A stretch of DNA of 64,000 bases. It comes from CAG-217 sp963638105 (GTDB lineage: Bacteria; Bacillota; Clostridia; Oscillospirales; Acutalibacteraceae). How positions within the stretch are numbered: the first letter of the stretch is position 1; each line of letters begins with the position of its first letter. Shown piece after piece: positions 25,034 through 33,252 of the stretch. The stretch lies in assembly GCA_963638105.1 (NCBI GenBank), contig CAVHPP010000004.1:1-64000 (forward strand). The letters run 5' to 3'. A program made the translations under genes and the position numbers. The notes under the pieces were generated by a model, which worked only from the letters and a program-made list of their open reading frames with translations, did not search any database and was not told the origin of the DNA.

Positions 25034-26191
25034 ATGCCTGAAGAAAAACGAGATTACTACGAGGTGCTGGGCATAAGCAAAGGCGCCTCGGAGGATGAGA
25101 TCAAAAAAGCATACCGCAAAACCGCCAAAAAGTACCACCCGGACCTGCACCCGGACGACCCGGTGGCCGAGGCCAAGTTCAAGGAATGTAACGAGGCCTA
25201 CGAGGTGCTGGGCGATCCCCAAAAGAAAGCCCGCTACGACCAATTCGGCTTTGCCGGGGTTGATCCCAACTACGGCGCCGGACAGGGCGGCTACGGCGGC
25301 GGTGGCTTTGGCTTTGACGGCGGCGACATTGACCTGGGTGATATCTTCTCCTCCATCTTTGGCGGTGGAGGCGGCGGCTTCGGCTTTGGCGGACGCAACC
25401 CCAATGCGCCGGCGCGCGGTCGGGATGTGCGGGCGTCTGTGACCCTGACCTTTGAAGAAGCAGCCAAGGGCTGCAAAAAGACCGTCAGCACCCAGCGGAT
25501 CGAGGATTGCTCTGCGTGCGGCGGCACCGGTGCGGCTAAAGGCACCAGTCCCAAGACTTGCCCGGACTGTCAAGGACGCGGCGTGGTTAATGTGCAGCAG
25601 CGCACCGCCTTCGGTGTAATGAACAGCCAGCACACCTGCTCCCGCTGCGGCGGCCGGGGCAAGATCGTAGACGACCCCTGCAAAAAGTGCGGCGGCAAGG
25701 GCAAGGTGCGTGCCGCGCGGCAAATTGAAATCAACATTCCCGCCGGGATTGACGACGGCCAGGTTGTGACCGTGCGCGGCAACGGCGACGCCGGTATGAA
25801 CGGCGGCCCTGCCGGCGATCTGCACATTGAAGTGCGGATCAAAAAGCACAAGGACTTTACCCGGGACGGCTATAATGTGTGGTACAACAAGCATGTAACC
25901 ATTACCGAGGCCACCCTGGGCGCAGAATTACAGGTACCCACCCTGGACGGCAATGTAAAGTACAATATGCCTGCCGGTACACAGCCGGGCGCCGTGTTTA
26001 AGCTGAAGGGCAAGGGTATTCAGCGGCTGAACAGCGTGGGCAAGGGCGACGAATATGTACAGATCGTTGTAGATATTCCCACCGGTCTGACTCACGAGCA
26101 AAAGGAACTGCTGCGTGCCTTTGATAAAAGCTACACACCCCCCAAGAACCCGCCTAAAGAAGGCTTTTTTGACAAGTTCAAGAAGAAATAA
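25034..26191 (+). CDS. dnaJ: Chaperone DnaJ (Hsp40, type I)
   Basis: Stimulates DnaK ATPase and delivers substrates. J domain 1-70 with HPD in KKYHPDLHPDD, a Gly/Phe-rich linker (GGYGGGGFGFDGGD), a zinc domain with the four repeats CSACGGTG, CPDCQGRG, CSRCGGRG and CKKCGGKG, and C-terminal beta domains; 385 residues. AACGGAGG precedes ATG 25034. A terminator closes the heat-shock operon. Confidence 0.97.
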   Translation: MPEEKRDYYEVLGISKGASEDEIKKAYRKTAKKYHPDLHPDDPVAEAKFKECNEAYEVLGDPQKKARYDQFGFAGVDPNYGAGQGGYGGGGFGFDGGDIDLGDIFSSIFGGGGGGFGFGGRNPNAPARGRDVRASVTLTFEEAAKGCKKTVSTQRIEDCSACGGTGAAKGTSPKTCPDCQGRGVVNVQQRTAFGVMNSQHTCSRCGGRGKIVDDPCKKCGGKGKVRAARQIEINIPAGIDDGQVVTVRGNGDAGMNGGPAGDLHIEVRIKKHKDFTRDGYNVWYNKHVTITEATLGAELQVPTLDGNVKYNMPAGTQPGAVFKLKGKGIQRLNSVGKGDEYVQIVVDIPTGLTHEQKELLRAFDKSYTPPKNPPKEGFFDKFKKK

Positions 26192-26199
26192 GCATAAAG

Positions 26200-26236
26200 A
26201 AAAAAGCGCATTGCAATGTTTGCAATGCGCTTTTTT
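26200..26236 (+). terminator. Terminator of the heat-shock operon
   Basis: AGCGCATTGCAA (26205-26216) pairs with TTGCAATGCGCT (26220-26231) with six flanking A and T on either side, so it may serve both strands. Confidence 0.9.
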
Positions 26237-26241
26237 GGACT

Positions 26242-26424
26242 TTACAGATCGTCCGCGTCCTGTACCGGCTCTGCGGGAATGTCCTCATAATACGTTTCCC
26301 GAGGCACGCCGGTATAGCTGCCGTCCACATCTGCCTGCAACATCTCCGGGCTGATATAGGAGGTCAGATCAATGACTTCCTTGCCCTTTCTCTGCCGTTT
26401 TTCCTTTTTGTTCTTCTTCGCCAT
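26242..26424 (-). CDS. Small basic/acidic protein of unknown function (60 aa)
   Basis: Starts MAKKNKKEKRQRKGKE, then an acidic half containing DLTSYISPEMLQADVDGS and a tail ending EPVQDADDL. The charge split (basic head, acidic tail) is the main visible trait; no domain was recognised. AGGGGTGA lies 8 bases before the ATG but is inside the 3' arm of the hairpin at 26434-26480, so access may be controlled. It follows the 207-residue gene on the same strand and is probably co-transcribed. Confidence 0.7.
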   Translation of the reverse strand: MAKKNKKEKRQRKGKEVIDLTSYISPEMLQADVDGSYTGVPRETYYEDIPAEPVQDADDL

Positions 26425-26433
26425 AAAAAATCA

Positions 26434-26480
26434 CCCCTGTGCAATCGGTGCCGCGGCACCGGTAATAGTTTGCACAGGGG
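26434..26480 (-). promoter_or_regulatory. Hairpin overlapping the ribosome binding site of the 60-aa gene
   Basis: CCCCTGTGCAA (26434-26444) pairs with TTGCACAGGGG (26470-26480), and an inner 14-bp palindrome GGTGCCGCGGCACC (26447-26460) adds structure. On the minus strand TGATTTTTT follows, so it looks like a terminator, yet its last bases AGGGG form the ribosome binding site of the next gene. Confidence 0.75.
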
Positions 26481-26492
26481 CGCTGTATTTAC

Positions 26493-27116
26493 TCACAGCT
26501 TGGCCACATCCACGGCGGCAATTTTTTCCATAAAATCCTTAGGCGAAATCACCGTTCCCATATCCAAGAACTCGTCCATATTCATATTAAAATTATTCAC
26601 ATACACCGGCACTTGCTTGTACTCAATATCAATATGCAATCGGGCAGCGTCCGCCTTCACCGCCGCCGGGTCATAGCCGTTTGCGTCATAATATCGGCTG
26701 ACGATCACCTCGTTGTTCTTCACATACAGCAGCGCCAAATTGCGCCCGGATTTGGAGATGCTCACATAGCTTTCGTCCGTCTTGGAGAGGGCTTGTCCCA
26801 TTTTCATCTGCGCCACTGCCTTACAGGCGTCGGAATTCAAAAACAGCTCGTTGATAAAAATAGACTCCAGCGCAGTGGTATCGTCCGGCACCAAGATTGC
26901 CAAAATGTTTTTGGACAGTTTTTTGCCGTACATACTCTTGATGAATTCCTTAAAATAATGCTGGGTTTCGCTGATCTTGGCGGCATAATGATGGTAAAAA
27001 GGAATATTGGCCACCACCGGCGTGCCCGGCAGGGAAAAGGTCTTAAAATCGTCCGTGTCCCGATCCTTCACCAAAATGTCCGAATTTGTAATGATCATAG
27101 GGATTGTTTTTGCCAT
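26493..27116 (-). CDS. Unknown protein (207 aa), possible degenerate actin-like fold
   Basis: Soluble, begins MAKTIPMIITNSDILVKD and ends KIAAVDVAKL; I do not recognise a named family. The order of segments recalls MreB-like actins: a FKEFI helix, then ILAILVPDDTTALESIFINE (compare the IxVPSxxTxxE strand-helix), a helix with AVAQMKMGQAL, then SISKSGRNLALLYVKNNEVIVS where a DxGGGT strand pair would be. The phosphate-binding glycines are absent, so it would not hydrolyse ATP in the usual way. This is an inference from layout only. GGAGGGAC precedes the ATG; promoter at 27140-27168. Confidence 0.55.
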   Translation of the reverse strand: MAKTIPMIITNSDILVKDRDTDDFKTFSLPGTPVVANIPFYHHYAAKISETQHYFKEFIKSMYGKKLSKNILAILVPDDTTALESIFINELFLNSDACKAVAQMKMGQALSKTDESYVSISKSGRNLALLYVKNNEVIVSRYYDANGYDPAAVKADAARLHIDIEYKQVPVYVNNFNMNMDEFLDMGTVISPKDFMEKIAAVDVAKL

Positions 27117-27139
27117 AAAAATGTCCCTCCGTGGCTCCT

Positions 27140-27168
27140 ATTTTACTATAATGCCCGTGCCAAATCAA
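27140..27168 (-). promoter_or_regulatory. Sigma-A promoter of the 207-aa gene
   Basis: Minus strand TTGATT (27168-27163), 17 bp, TAAAAT (27145-27140). Confidence 0.65.
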
Positions 27169-27249
27169 TAAAAATCAAAAAATATAGTGAAATCCGACGG
27201 CAGTTATGGTAGAATAAGGTGACAACATTGTTGTGAGAGGAGGAGTTTT

Positions 27250-28713
27250 ATGCATGATTCCGATGAATTGGATGATATTCTGAACGAAATTCGGAACCGT
27301 CAAAACCCGCACACAGAGGATGCGCCCCCAGAGTCGGAGCCGCCCCAGACCGTAGATATGCCGCTGTTTGACCACGCAGACGCCCCCGCGCCTGCGCCGA
27401 AAGATCTGCCGGAAAATCCCACCCTGCCCACAGAGGCAGCAGAGGAAGCACCGGCCGCCCCCGCTATGCCGGAGGACACGCCCACCGCAGACGGCAGAGA
27501 AGATGTATATACCAATGTATTTTCCGGCACGGAGGAGACCCGGGCAGAGGCAGTTTACACGCCCCCGACCCAACCCCTTGGTGGCGATGAATATCCGGAG
27601 GAAGAAATGAAGAAGAACGATAAGCAAAAGAAAATCATTATTGCCGTTGTAGCCGTTGTGGTTGTGATTGCCGTGGCTCTGGGCATTTACTTTGGCGTGG
27701 TGCGCGGTAAGAACGAGGAACCTACCTCCGGCGTGACCAATGCCGCTACCGAAGCCACCACCCAAGCACCGGTGGCTGTGGTGAACCCCTTTACCGGCGA
27801 AAGCGACTACAATGAGGACGCGGTAGGCAAGCGCCCGGTGGCTCTGGTGGTAGAGAACGCCCAGGCCGCCCGTCCCCAGTGGGGTATCAATTCCCCTGAC
27901 ATTATCGTAGAGGGCGAAGTGGAAGGCGGCGAGACCCGTATGCTGTGGCTCTTTGCCGACTATACCTCTGTGCCGGACAAGATCGGCCCTATGCGCAGCG
28001 CCCGCCCGCCGTACATTCGCTTTTCTGAGATGTTTGACGCCGTCTTTATCCACTGGGGTCAAAGCAAGAGCAAAGGCAGCTATGTAGGCGCCAACACCGT
28101 GTTTGAACAGGACAATGTGGACCACATTAACCAGATGACTTACAGCGGCAAGGTGGATCTGTTTACCAGAGACCAAACCCGCAATGTAGCCAGCGAGCAC
28201 ACCGGTGTGCTGCGAGGTAAAAAGATTGCCTCTGCCCTGAAAGAGCAGAAGATCCGCACCAAGGTCAACGAGGCCAAGTTTACCACCTTTGACTTTAACG
28301 AAAAGGCCGCTGCCGTAGGTGATGATCCCTGCAACGCACTGGCGCTGACCTTCTCTAACCGCACCCGTACCCGGGACTGGACCTATAAAAGCGACGACCA
28401 AATGTACCACAGCACCGATTATGAAACGGATGTAAAGATGAAGAACCTGATCGTGCTGTTTGACAACACTTCTTACACCACCAAGGCCAATTACAAAGGC
28501 AGCGGTAAGGGCGAGACCTACTGCAACTACGATCTGGCCGGCGGCAAGGGTGTGCTGGCTTCTCAGGGCACCTACACCGAGATCAAGTGGAGCAAAAAGG
28601 ACGGCAAGCTGTCCCTGACCACCACCGACGGTCAGCCCTTAAAGCTGAACCCCGGCCGCAGCTGGATCGGCTACGCCTCTGCCAATAACGGCGGCAAAGT
28701 GGTAGAAAAATAA
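27250..28713 (+). CDS. YerB-like DUF3048 domain membrane-anchored protein
   Basis: 487 residues: a long acidic, Pro/Ala-rich cytoplasmic N-terminus (1-118), a KKNDKQKK stop followed by one hydrophobic helix (about 127-149), a short Thr-rich linker, then a DUF3048 (YerB) domain facing outward. The family is recognised from NPFTGE, the RPVALVVENAQAARPQWGIN segment, EGEVEGGETRM and the strongly conserved IGPMRSARPPYI. YerB proteins in Bacillus are lipoproteins; here the anchor is a transmembrane helix. Function is unknown. GAGGAGGAG precedes ATG 27250. Confidence 0.85.
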   Translation: MHDSDELDDILNEIRNRQNPHTEDAPPESEPPQTVDMPLFDHADAPAPAPKDLPENPTLPTEAAEEAPAAPAMPEDTPTADGREDVYTNVFSGTEETRAEAVYTPPTQPLGGDEYPEEEMKKNDKQKKIIIAVVAVVVVIAVALGIYFGVVRGKNEEPTSGVTNAATEATTQAPVAVVNPFTGESDYNEDAVGKRPVALVVENAQAARPQWGINSPDIIVEGEVEGGETRMLWLFADYTSVPDKIGPMRSARPPYIRFSEMFDAVFIHWGQSKSKGSYVGANTVFEQDNVDHINQMTYSGKVDLFTRDQTRNVASEHTGVLRGKKIASALKEQKIRTKVNEAKFTTFDFNEKAAAVGDDPCNALALTFSNRTRTRDWTYKSDDQMYHSTDYETDVKMKNLIVLFDNTSYTTKANYKGSGKGETYCNYDLAGGKGVLASQGTYTEIKWSKKDGKLSLTTTDGQPLKLNPGRSWIGYASANNGGKVVEK

Positions 28714-28734
28714 AAGCCGTAATAAGCAAAAAGG

Positions 28735-28766
28735 AACCGCCTCGGAGCATCCGGGGCGGTTTTTCG
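28735..28766 (+). terminator. Terminator of the YerB-like gene
   Basis: AACCGCCTCGG (28735-28745) pairs with CCGGGGCGGTT (28751-28761), followed by TTTTC. Confidence 0.8.
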
Positions 28767-28789
28767 TGTGTTGATATAAAAACAAAGAA

Positions 28790-28815
28790 CGGCGGGAGCA
28801 AGCCCCCGCCCTACG
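28790..28815. repeat. Interspersed type 1 repeat, copy b
   Basis: Exact copy of the 26-bp GC-rich unit seen at 13151-13176. Confidence 0.85.
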
Positions 28816-28837
28816 GAAATTTTGCAACCGATGTAAT

Positions 28838-29013
28838 GCACGATGTGGGCATTGTGCCCTACATAATCCGCCTTCGGCCAATCCCCCCCTGCGGCTACGC
28901 CGCTCCCCCCTTTGCAAGGGGGGCTTTGTTTTACAACCTTTATGGCTCCCTTGCAAAGGGAGCTGTCACGAAGTGACTGAGGGATTGGCGGCACGATGTG
29001 GGCATCGTGCCCT
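28838..29013. repeat. Intergenic repeat cluster: two type 2 units and two type 3 palindrome elements
   Basis: 28838-28863 and 28991-29013 are reversed type 2 units (GCACGATGTGGGCAT followed by CGTGCCCTA or its variant). 28882-28928 and 28937-28987 are type 3 elements in opposite orientation, with central palindromes TGCGGCTACGCCGC and CTGTCACGAAGTGACTG respectively and a shared CTCCC-TTGCAA-GGGAG-like end. No gene was seen in 28714-29119. Confidence 0.75.
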
Positions 29014-29071
29014 ATAAAAAACACAAAAAATAACCATAGAGCGAGGGGGATTGCCACCGTCGCAAGCACAT

Positions 29072-29106
29072 AAAAAAGGACCGATACTCCGTGTATCGGT
29101 CCTTTG
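29072..29106. terminator. Bidirectional terminator, end of leuB
   Basis: AAAGGACCGATAC (29075-29087) pairs with GTATCGGTCCTTT (29093-29105); A-run 29072-29077 gives a T-run on the minus strand. Confidence 0.85.
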
Positions 29107-29119
29107 ATTTACCAAACGA

Positions 29120-30190
29120 TTACAGCAGGTCGGCCACCAAGTCGCCCATTTGGGCGGTAGTCACCGGGCGGAAGCCCTCCTCGTAAATATCCGGCGTGCG
29201 GGCCTGGGTCAGTGCCTGATCCACCGCGTCCTCAATGGCCTGTGCGGCCTCCATCTCGCCAAAGGTGTAGCGCAGCATCATGGCGCCGGACAAAATGGTT
29301 GCCAGCGGATTGGCCTTGCCCTGACCGGCAATATCCGGTGCGGAACCGTGGATAGGCTCGTACAAGCCAAAGGTGCCCTCTGCCAGAGAAGCAGACGCCA
29401 GCATACCGATGGAGCCGGAGATCATAGACGCCTCGTCAGACAGAATATCGCCAAAGATATTGGAAGTGACAATCACATCAAACTGGTTGGGATTGCGCAC
29501 CAGCTGCATAGCGCAGTTGTCCACATACATATAGGACACCTCCACCTGGGGGTAATCCGCCTTGGTCTCCTCTACGATCTTACGCCACAGACGGGAGCTG
29601 TCCAGCACATTGGCCTTGTCCACACAGGTCAGCCGCTTGTCCCGCTTCATCGCGTATTCAAAACCGGCCCTCACAATGCGCTTGATCTCCGGGTAAGTGT
29701 AGCGCTCCGTATCATACGCACCCACCACGCCGTTCTCCTCATAAGTGCCGCGGTCGCCGAAGTAAATGCCGCCGGTCAGCTCACGCACAATGAGAATATC
29801 CAGCCCGTCGCCGATGATCTCCTCCTTAATGGGAGAAGCGCTCTTCAGCGGGGCAAAGATCTTGGCCGGGCGCAGGTTGGCAAACAGGCCCAAGTCCTCA
29901 CGAATGGCCAGCAGACCCTTTTCCGGGCGATTGCTGCCCGGCTGGTCGTCCCACTTAGGGCCGCCCACAGCGCCCAGCAGCACCGCGTCAGACGCTTTGC
30001 AGGCGGCCGCCGTCTCTGCCGGATAAGGCACGCCGGTGGCGTCAATGGCGCAGCCGCCCAGCAACTGGTCGTTGTAGTCAAAGGAGAAACCAAACTTCTC
30101 CCCTGCCTTGTCCAGCACCTTAATACATTCGTTCACGATCTCCGGCCCAATGCCGTCGCCGCGCAATACGGTAATTTTGTAATTCTTCAT
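29120..30190 (-). CDS. leuB: 3-isopropylmalate dehydrogenase
   Basis: NAD-dependent oxidative decarboxylation in leucine synthesis. The N-terminus ITVLRGDGIGPEIVNE, the substrate arginines in RPAKIFAPL and VRELTGGIYFG, and the metal-binding SNIFGDILSDEAS identify it; 356 residues is standard. It is 18 bases downstream of leuA in the same T-box-controlled transcript. leuC and leuD are not in the window. Confidence 0.95.
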   Translation of the reverse strand: MKNYKITVLRGDGIGPEIVNECIKVLDKAGEKFGFSFDYNDQLLGGCAIDATGVPYPAETAAACKASDAVLLGAVGGPKWDDQPGSNRPEKGLLAIREDLGLFANLRPAKIFAPLKSASPIKEEIIGDGLDILIVRELTGGIYFGDRGTYEENGVVGAYDTERYTYPEIKRIVRAGFEYAMKRDKRLTCVDKANVLDSSRLWRKIVEETKADYPQVEVSYMYVDNCAMQLVRNPNQFDVIVTSNIFGDILSDEASMISGSIGMLASASLAEGTFGLYEPIHGSAPDIAGQGKANPLATILSGAMMLRYTFGEMEAAQAIEDAVDQALTQARTPDIYEEGFRPVTTAQMGDLVADLL

Positions 30191-30208
30191 ATTCTTGCCC
30201 TTTCTGTC

Positions 30209-31948
30209 TTAGCAGACCTCAAAAATGCCGGGCATGGTGTCGTCCCGCATGGTGTCTGCCTGGTCCCGGTTGATGGCGCAGATAATGCCCTTCATGGACG
30301 CATAGCCGATGTTGTGGCTGACGCCGATACCGAAAATGTCCTTACCCTGTGGGTTCTTTAAGTGAATATAGCTGATGGCCTTGGAGTCGGAGCCCACGGA
30401 GATGGCGTGCTCGCTGTAATCCACAAACTGGTAGCTGGCCACCTCGGTTTGGTTCATAGCGTCGCAGAATGCAGCCACCGGGCCGTTGCCGTTGCCCTCA
30501 ATCCGTACCGGCGCATTGTCCTTGTATTTCAGTTCGCCGGAGAAATGCACATGGGTCAGATCGTCCTGCTCGTTCTTCTCCTCGCTGATCTTGTAATTTA
30601 CCAGACGGTAGGGGCCGCACACATTGCGATACTCCTGCTGGAACAGATCAAAGACCTCCTCCGCTTTCAGCTCCTTACCCTTTTCGTCACAGGCTTTTTG
30701 TACCACGGCGCTAAACTCCGGGTGCATGGACTTGGGCATCTTGATGCCATAGTTGTTGGCCAAAATAAAGGCAGTGCCGCCCTTGCCGGACTGGGAATTG
30801 ATCCGAATGATGGGCTCATACTCTCGACCCACATCTGCCGGGTCGATCGGCAGGTACGGGATCTCCCAATACGGGGTGCCGCTTTCTTCCATATAGATCT
30901 TGCCCTTGTTAATGGCGTCCTGATGAGAGCCGGAGAATGCGGTAAACACCAACTCGCCGGCATAGGGCTGGCGGGGCGGCACCTGCATTTTGGTGCAGCG
31001 CTCATACACTTCCTTAATCTCATTGATGTTGTGGAAGTCCAGCTTAGGATCCACCCCCTGGGTCCACATATTCAGCGCCAGGGTCACCACATCCACATTG
31101 CCGGTACGCTCACCGTTGCCGAACAGGGTGCCCTCTACACGATCGGCACCGGCCATCAGCGCCAGCTCCGTAGCAGCCACGCCCTCGCCCCGGTCATTGT
31201 GGGGGTGCAGGGAAATAATGGCCGCGTCCCGGTTGGGCAGGTGACGGCAGAAATACTCAATCTGGTCTGCATAGCCGTTAGGCGCAGAGCCCTCTACGGT
31301 GGAGGGCAGGTTCAGGATAATGGGGTTCTCCTTGGTAATATGCAGTTCCTCCATCACCCGGCGGCAGATCTCTACCGCGTTGTCCATCTCCGTACCGGTA
31401 AAGGACTCCGGCGAATACTCAAAGCGAATGTTCATCTCCGGGTGGCGCTTTTTCTCCGCCTCGGTAAGCTCATAGATCAGGCGGGCACCGTCCACGGCGA
31501 TCTGAATCACGCCGTCCATATCCGTCTTAAACACCACCTTGCGCTGCAAAGTGGAAGTGGAATTGTAAAAATGCACGATCACGTTCTTAGCGCCGTCAAT
31601 GGCCTCAAAGGTCTTTTTGATCAGGTGAGGGCGCGCCTGCACCAGCACCTGAATGGTCACATCGTCCGGAATGTAGTGGCCGTCGATCAGGGTGCGCAGG
31701 ATCTCATACTCCGTCTCGCTGGCGGAGGGAAAGCCCACCTCGATCTCCTTAAATCCAACTTCAATCAGGGTCTTAAAATATTCCAGCTTTTCCTCCAAAT
31801 TCATCGGGTCCACCAGCGCCTGGTTGCCGTCACGCAGGTCTACCGAGCACCAAATGGGCGCATGGTCGATCACCCGGTTGGGCCACTGGCGGTCCGGCAG
31901 ATCAATGGGGGTAAAGGGCTTATACTTCTTGTAGCCTTGGTTCATCAT
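30209..31948 (-). CDS. leuA: 2-isopropylmalate synthase (long LeuA2 type)
   Basis: Condenses acetyl-CoA with 2-oxoisovalerate, first committed step to leucine. The TIM barrel has APIWCSVDLRDGNQAL with the metal Asp, GFKEIEVGFPSASETE, SLHPHNDRGEGVAATE with the metal His pair, and the C-terminal leucine-sensing domain. At 579 residues it is the longer type. Two adjacent ATG codons occur; the first at 31948 is 8 bases from AAGGAG. Expression is set by the T-box leader upstream. Confidence 0.94.
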   Translation of the reverse strand: MMNQGYKKYKPFTPIDLPDRQWPNRVIDHAPIWCSVDLRDGNQALVDPMNLEEKLEYFKTLIEVGFKEIEVGFPSASETEYEILRTLIDGHYIPDDVTIQVLVQARPHLIKKTFEAIDGAKNVIVHFYNSTSTLQRKVVFKTDMDGVIQIAVDGARLIYELTEAEKKRHPEMNIRFEYSPESFTGTEMDNAVEICRRVMEELHITKENPIILNLPSTVEGSAPNGYADQIEYFCRHLPNRDAAIISLHPHNDRGEGVAATELALMAGADRVEGTLFGNGERTGNVDVVTLALNMWTQGVDPKLDFHNINEIKEVYERCTKMQVPPRQPYAGELVFTAFSGSHQDAINKGKIYMEESGTPYWEIPYLPIDPADVGREYEPIIRINSQSGKGGTAFILANNYGIKMPKSMHPEFSAVVQKACDEKGKELKAEEVFDLFQQEYRNVCGPYRLVNYKISEEKNEQDDLTHVHFSGELKYKDNAPVRIEGNGNGPVAAFCDAMNQTEVASYQFVDYSEHAISVGSDSKAISYIHLKNPQGKDIFGIGVSHNIGYASMKGIICAINRDQADTMRDDTMPGIFEVC

Positions 31949-31980
31949 CACAGTTTCTCCTTTCTCTGTTGGGGAGGCAC

Positions 31981-32258
31981 AAACAAAAACTGCGCCCCCA
32001 ATGGATAGGGACGCAGTATCTATGCGTGGTACCACCCTACTTCAGCAGAAAAAATCTGCCCTTTGGCATCAAGCAATGCCTCAACCGATAACGAGGTTAA
32101 ACGGCTCTTCCTATTGATCTCTATTCAGAAGAGCAACTCCGCAGAGAGCTATGCACCTATGTTCCCTGTGCGGCTTGCACCGTCCGCCGCCTCTCTGTGC
32201 AGGAAAACGCAGGTCTTTTTCTGCTTCACAGTCTTTTGTGGGTACTGTATATTCAGTA
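31981..32258 (-). promoter_or_regulatory. T-box leader riboswitch controlling leuA-leuB
   Basis: The minus strand carries the T-box AGGGTGGTACCACG (32038-32025). AGGG can pair with the CCCT and ACGC with the GCGT just downstream to form the antiterminator, leaving the UGGUACC bulge to bind the tRNA acceptor. The competing terminator is ACTGCGTCCC/GGGGCGCAGT plus TTTTTGTTT (32017-31983). The UGGU bulge expects discriminator A, as in tRNA-Leu. Stem I region with AGAGAG and GGTGCAAGCC is at about 32200-32165. I could not place the specifier codon with certainty. Confidence 0.93.
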
Positions 32259-32263
32259 AGATT

Positions 32264-32291
32264 ATTATAACACGCGCGCCGATTTTGTCAA
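32264..32291 (-). promoter_or_regulatory. Sigma-A promoter of the leu T-box transcript
   Basis: Minus strand consensus TTGACA (32291-32286), 16 bp, TATAAT (32269-32264). It lies just after the stop of the upstream phosphoribosyltransferase gene. Confidence 0.85.
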
Positions 32292-32299
32292 CCCAAATT

Positions 32300-32941
32300 T
32301 TACAGTTTGGAGTAGCCGTAGCCGTTCATAATGGCGTCTACCGGCTGACCGGCCTTGCACATGGGGCAATCCTTGGCGGCTGTATAAGAATAATTGGGCA
32401 AATCCTCCGGGGTAAACAGGGTGTTGACCTCCAGCCCGCACAGCTCCTTGGCTGCGCTGAACACGGAAGAAATGCCGATCACATTACCGCCGTAATATTG
32501 GGCGCTCTGCACCGCCCGCTCCACCGTGCGGCCGCTGGTAATGCAGGAAATGAGCACCACCACATTCTTGCCCTGGATCATCCGGCGCAAATTGTCCCGA
32601 AAGATCATATTGCCCTGGGTGTCATACTCCGGGCCCAGCACATAAACCTGCAAGTCCGGGTTGGGCGCCAGCATACTGGGGCTTGCCAGTTCCTGGGCCA
32701 TATAAGCGCCCAGCGCCTGGGTCTCATACAGGCACAGCACCGTGTCCACATCCATATTCCGCACGCTGTAATACTCCGCCAGCAGCTTGGCAGCCTCCAC
32801 AGACACCACCCGGTTATGCTTAATGTCCGAGGTGCCCACATAGTAATTCAGGTGGGCAGAAGCGGTCACATAATGGCCGGGAATGGCATGGATAAACACA
32901 TCTTCATTTCTGTTACAAGGTATGGTATAAATCTGGCTCAT
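32300..32941 (-). CDS. Phosphoribosyltransferase-like protein (orotate PRTase type fold)
   Basis: A 213-residue soluble protein. The segment GKNVVVLISCITSGRTVERAV matches the PRPP-binding loop of type I phosphoribosyltransferases (hydrophobic strand then T-S-G-R-T), although the usual pair of acidic residues before the loop is replaced by Ser-Cys. It keeps AQYYGGNVIGISSVFSA after the loop and a CPMC pair near the C-terminus. Substrate is unclear; nucleotide salvage or a regulatory role are both possible. ATG 32941 is preceded by AAAGGATG; promoter at 32965-32993. Confidence 0.8.
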   Translation of the reverse strand: MSQIYTIPCNRNEDVFIHAIPGHYVTASAHLNYYVGTSDIKHNRVVSVEAAKLLAEYYSVRNMDVDTVLCLYETQALGAYMAQELASPSMLAPNPDLQVYVLGPEYDTQGNMIFRDNLRRMIQGKNVVVLISCITSGRTVERAVQSAQYYGGNVIGISSVFSAAKELCGLEVNTLFTPEDLPNYSYTAAKDCPMCKAGQPVDAIMNGYGYSKL

Positions 32942-32964
32942 TGGCACACATCCTTTCTATCCTT

Positions 32965-32993
32965 ATTGTATCTGATTTTGCCCCGCCTTGCAA
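32965..32993 (-). promoter_or_regulatory. Sigma-A promoter of the phosphoribosyltransferase gene
   Basis: Minus strand TTGCAA (32993-32988), 17 bp, TACAAT (32970-32965). Confidence 0.7.
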
Positions 32994-33177
32994 TAAAAAA
33001 ATTATAATCCGGAGAAGATTATGGAATATCAAATAAAATACCGCCGCAAAATCGGATGATGGCCTACCGTGATCCCGGTAGGGGCGGATAGCATCCGCCC
33101 GCAGGGCCCCTGCAAAGATCGCATCGCGGGACGAGAACTTTCTCCCGCCATAGCACCCTCAGAGCCACCTCCGGTGC

Positions 33178-33224
33178 AATCCCCCCTGCGGCTACGCCGC
33201 TCCCCCCCTTTGCAAGGGGGGCTT
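33178..33224. repeat. Type 3 modular palindromic repeat
   Basis: CAATCCCCCC, palindrome TGCGGCTACGCCGC, then CTCCCCCCCTTTGCAAGGGG: the same arrangement as 28882-28928. The gap 32994-33252 has no gene; a GGGGCGGATAGCATCCGCCC palindrome sits at 33080-33100 and a partial type 2 end (CCCACATCGGGCCG) at 33235-33249. Confidence 0.75.
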
Positions 33225-33252
33225 TATTTGTAACCCACATCGGGCCGACATT

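Noticed and set aside
30362..32008. 548-residue plus-strand ORF opposite leuA
   Set aside because: Antisense shadow; its 3' part also overlaps the T-box leader start region.
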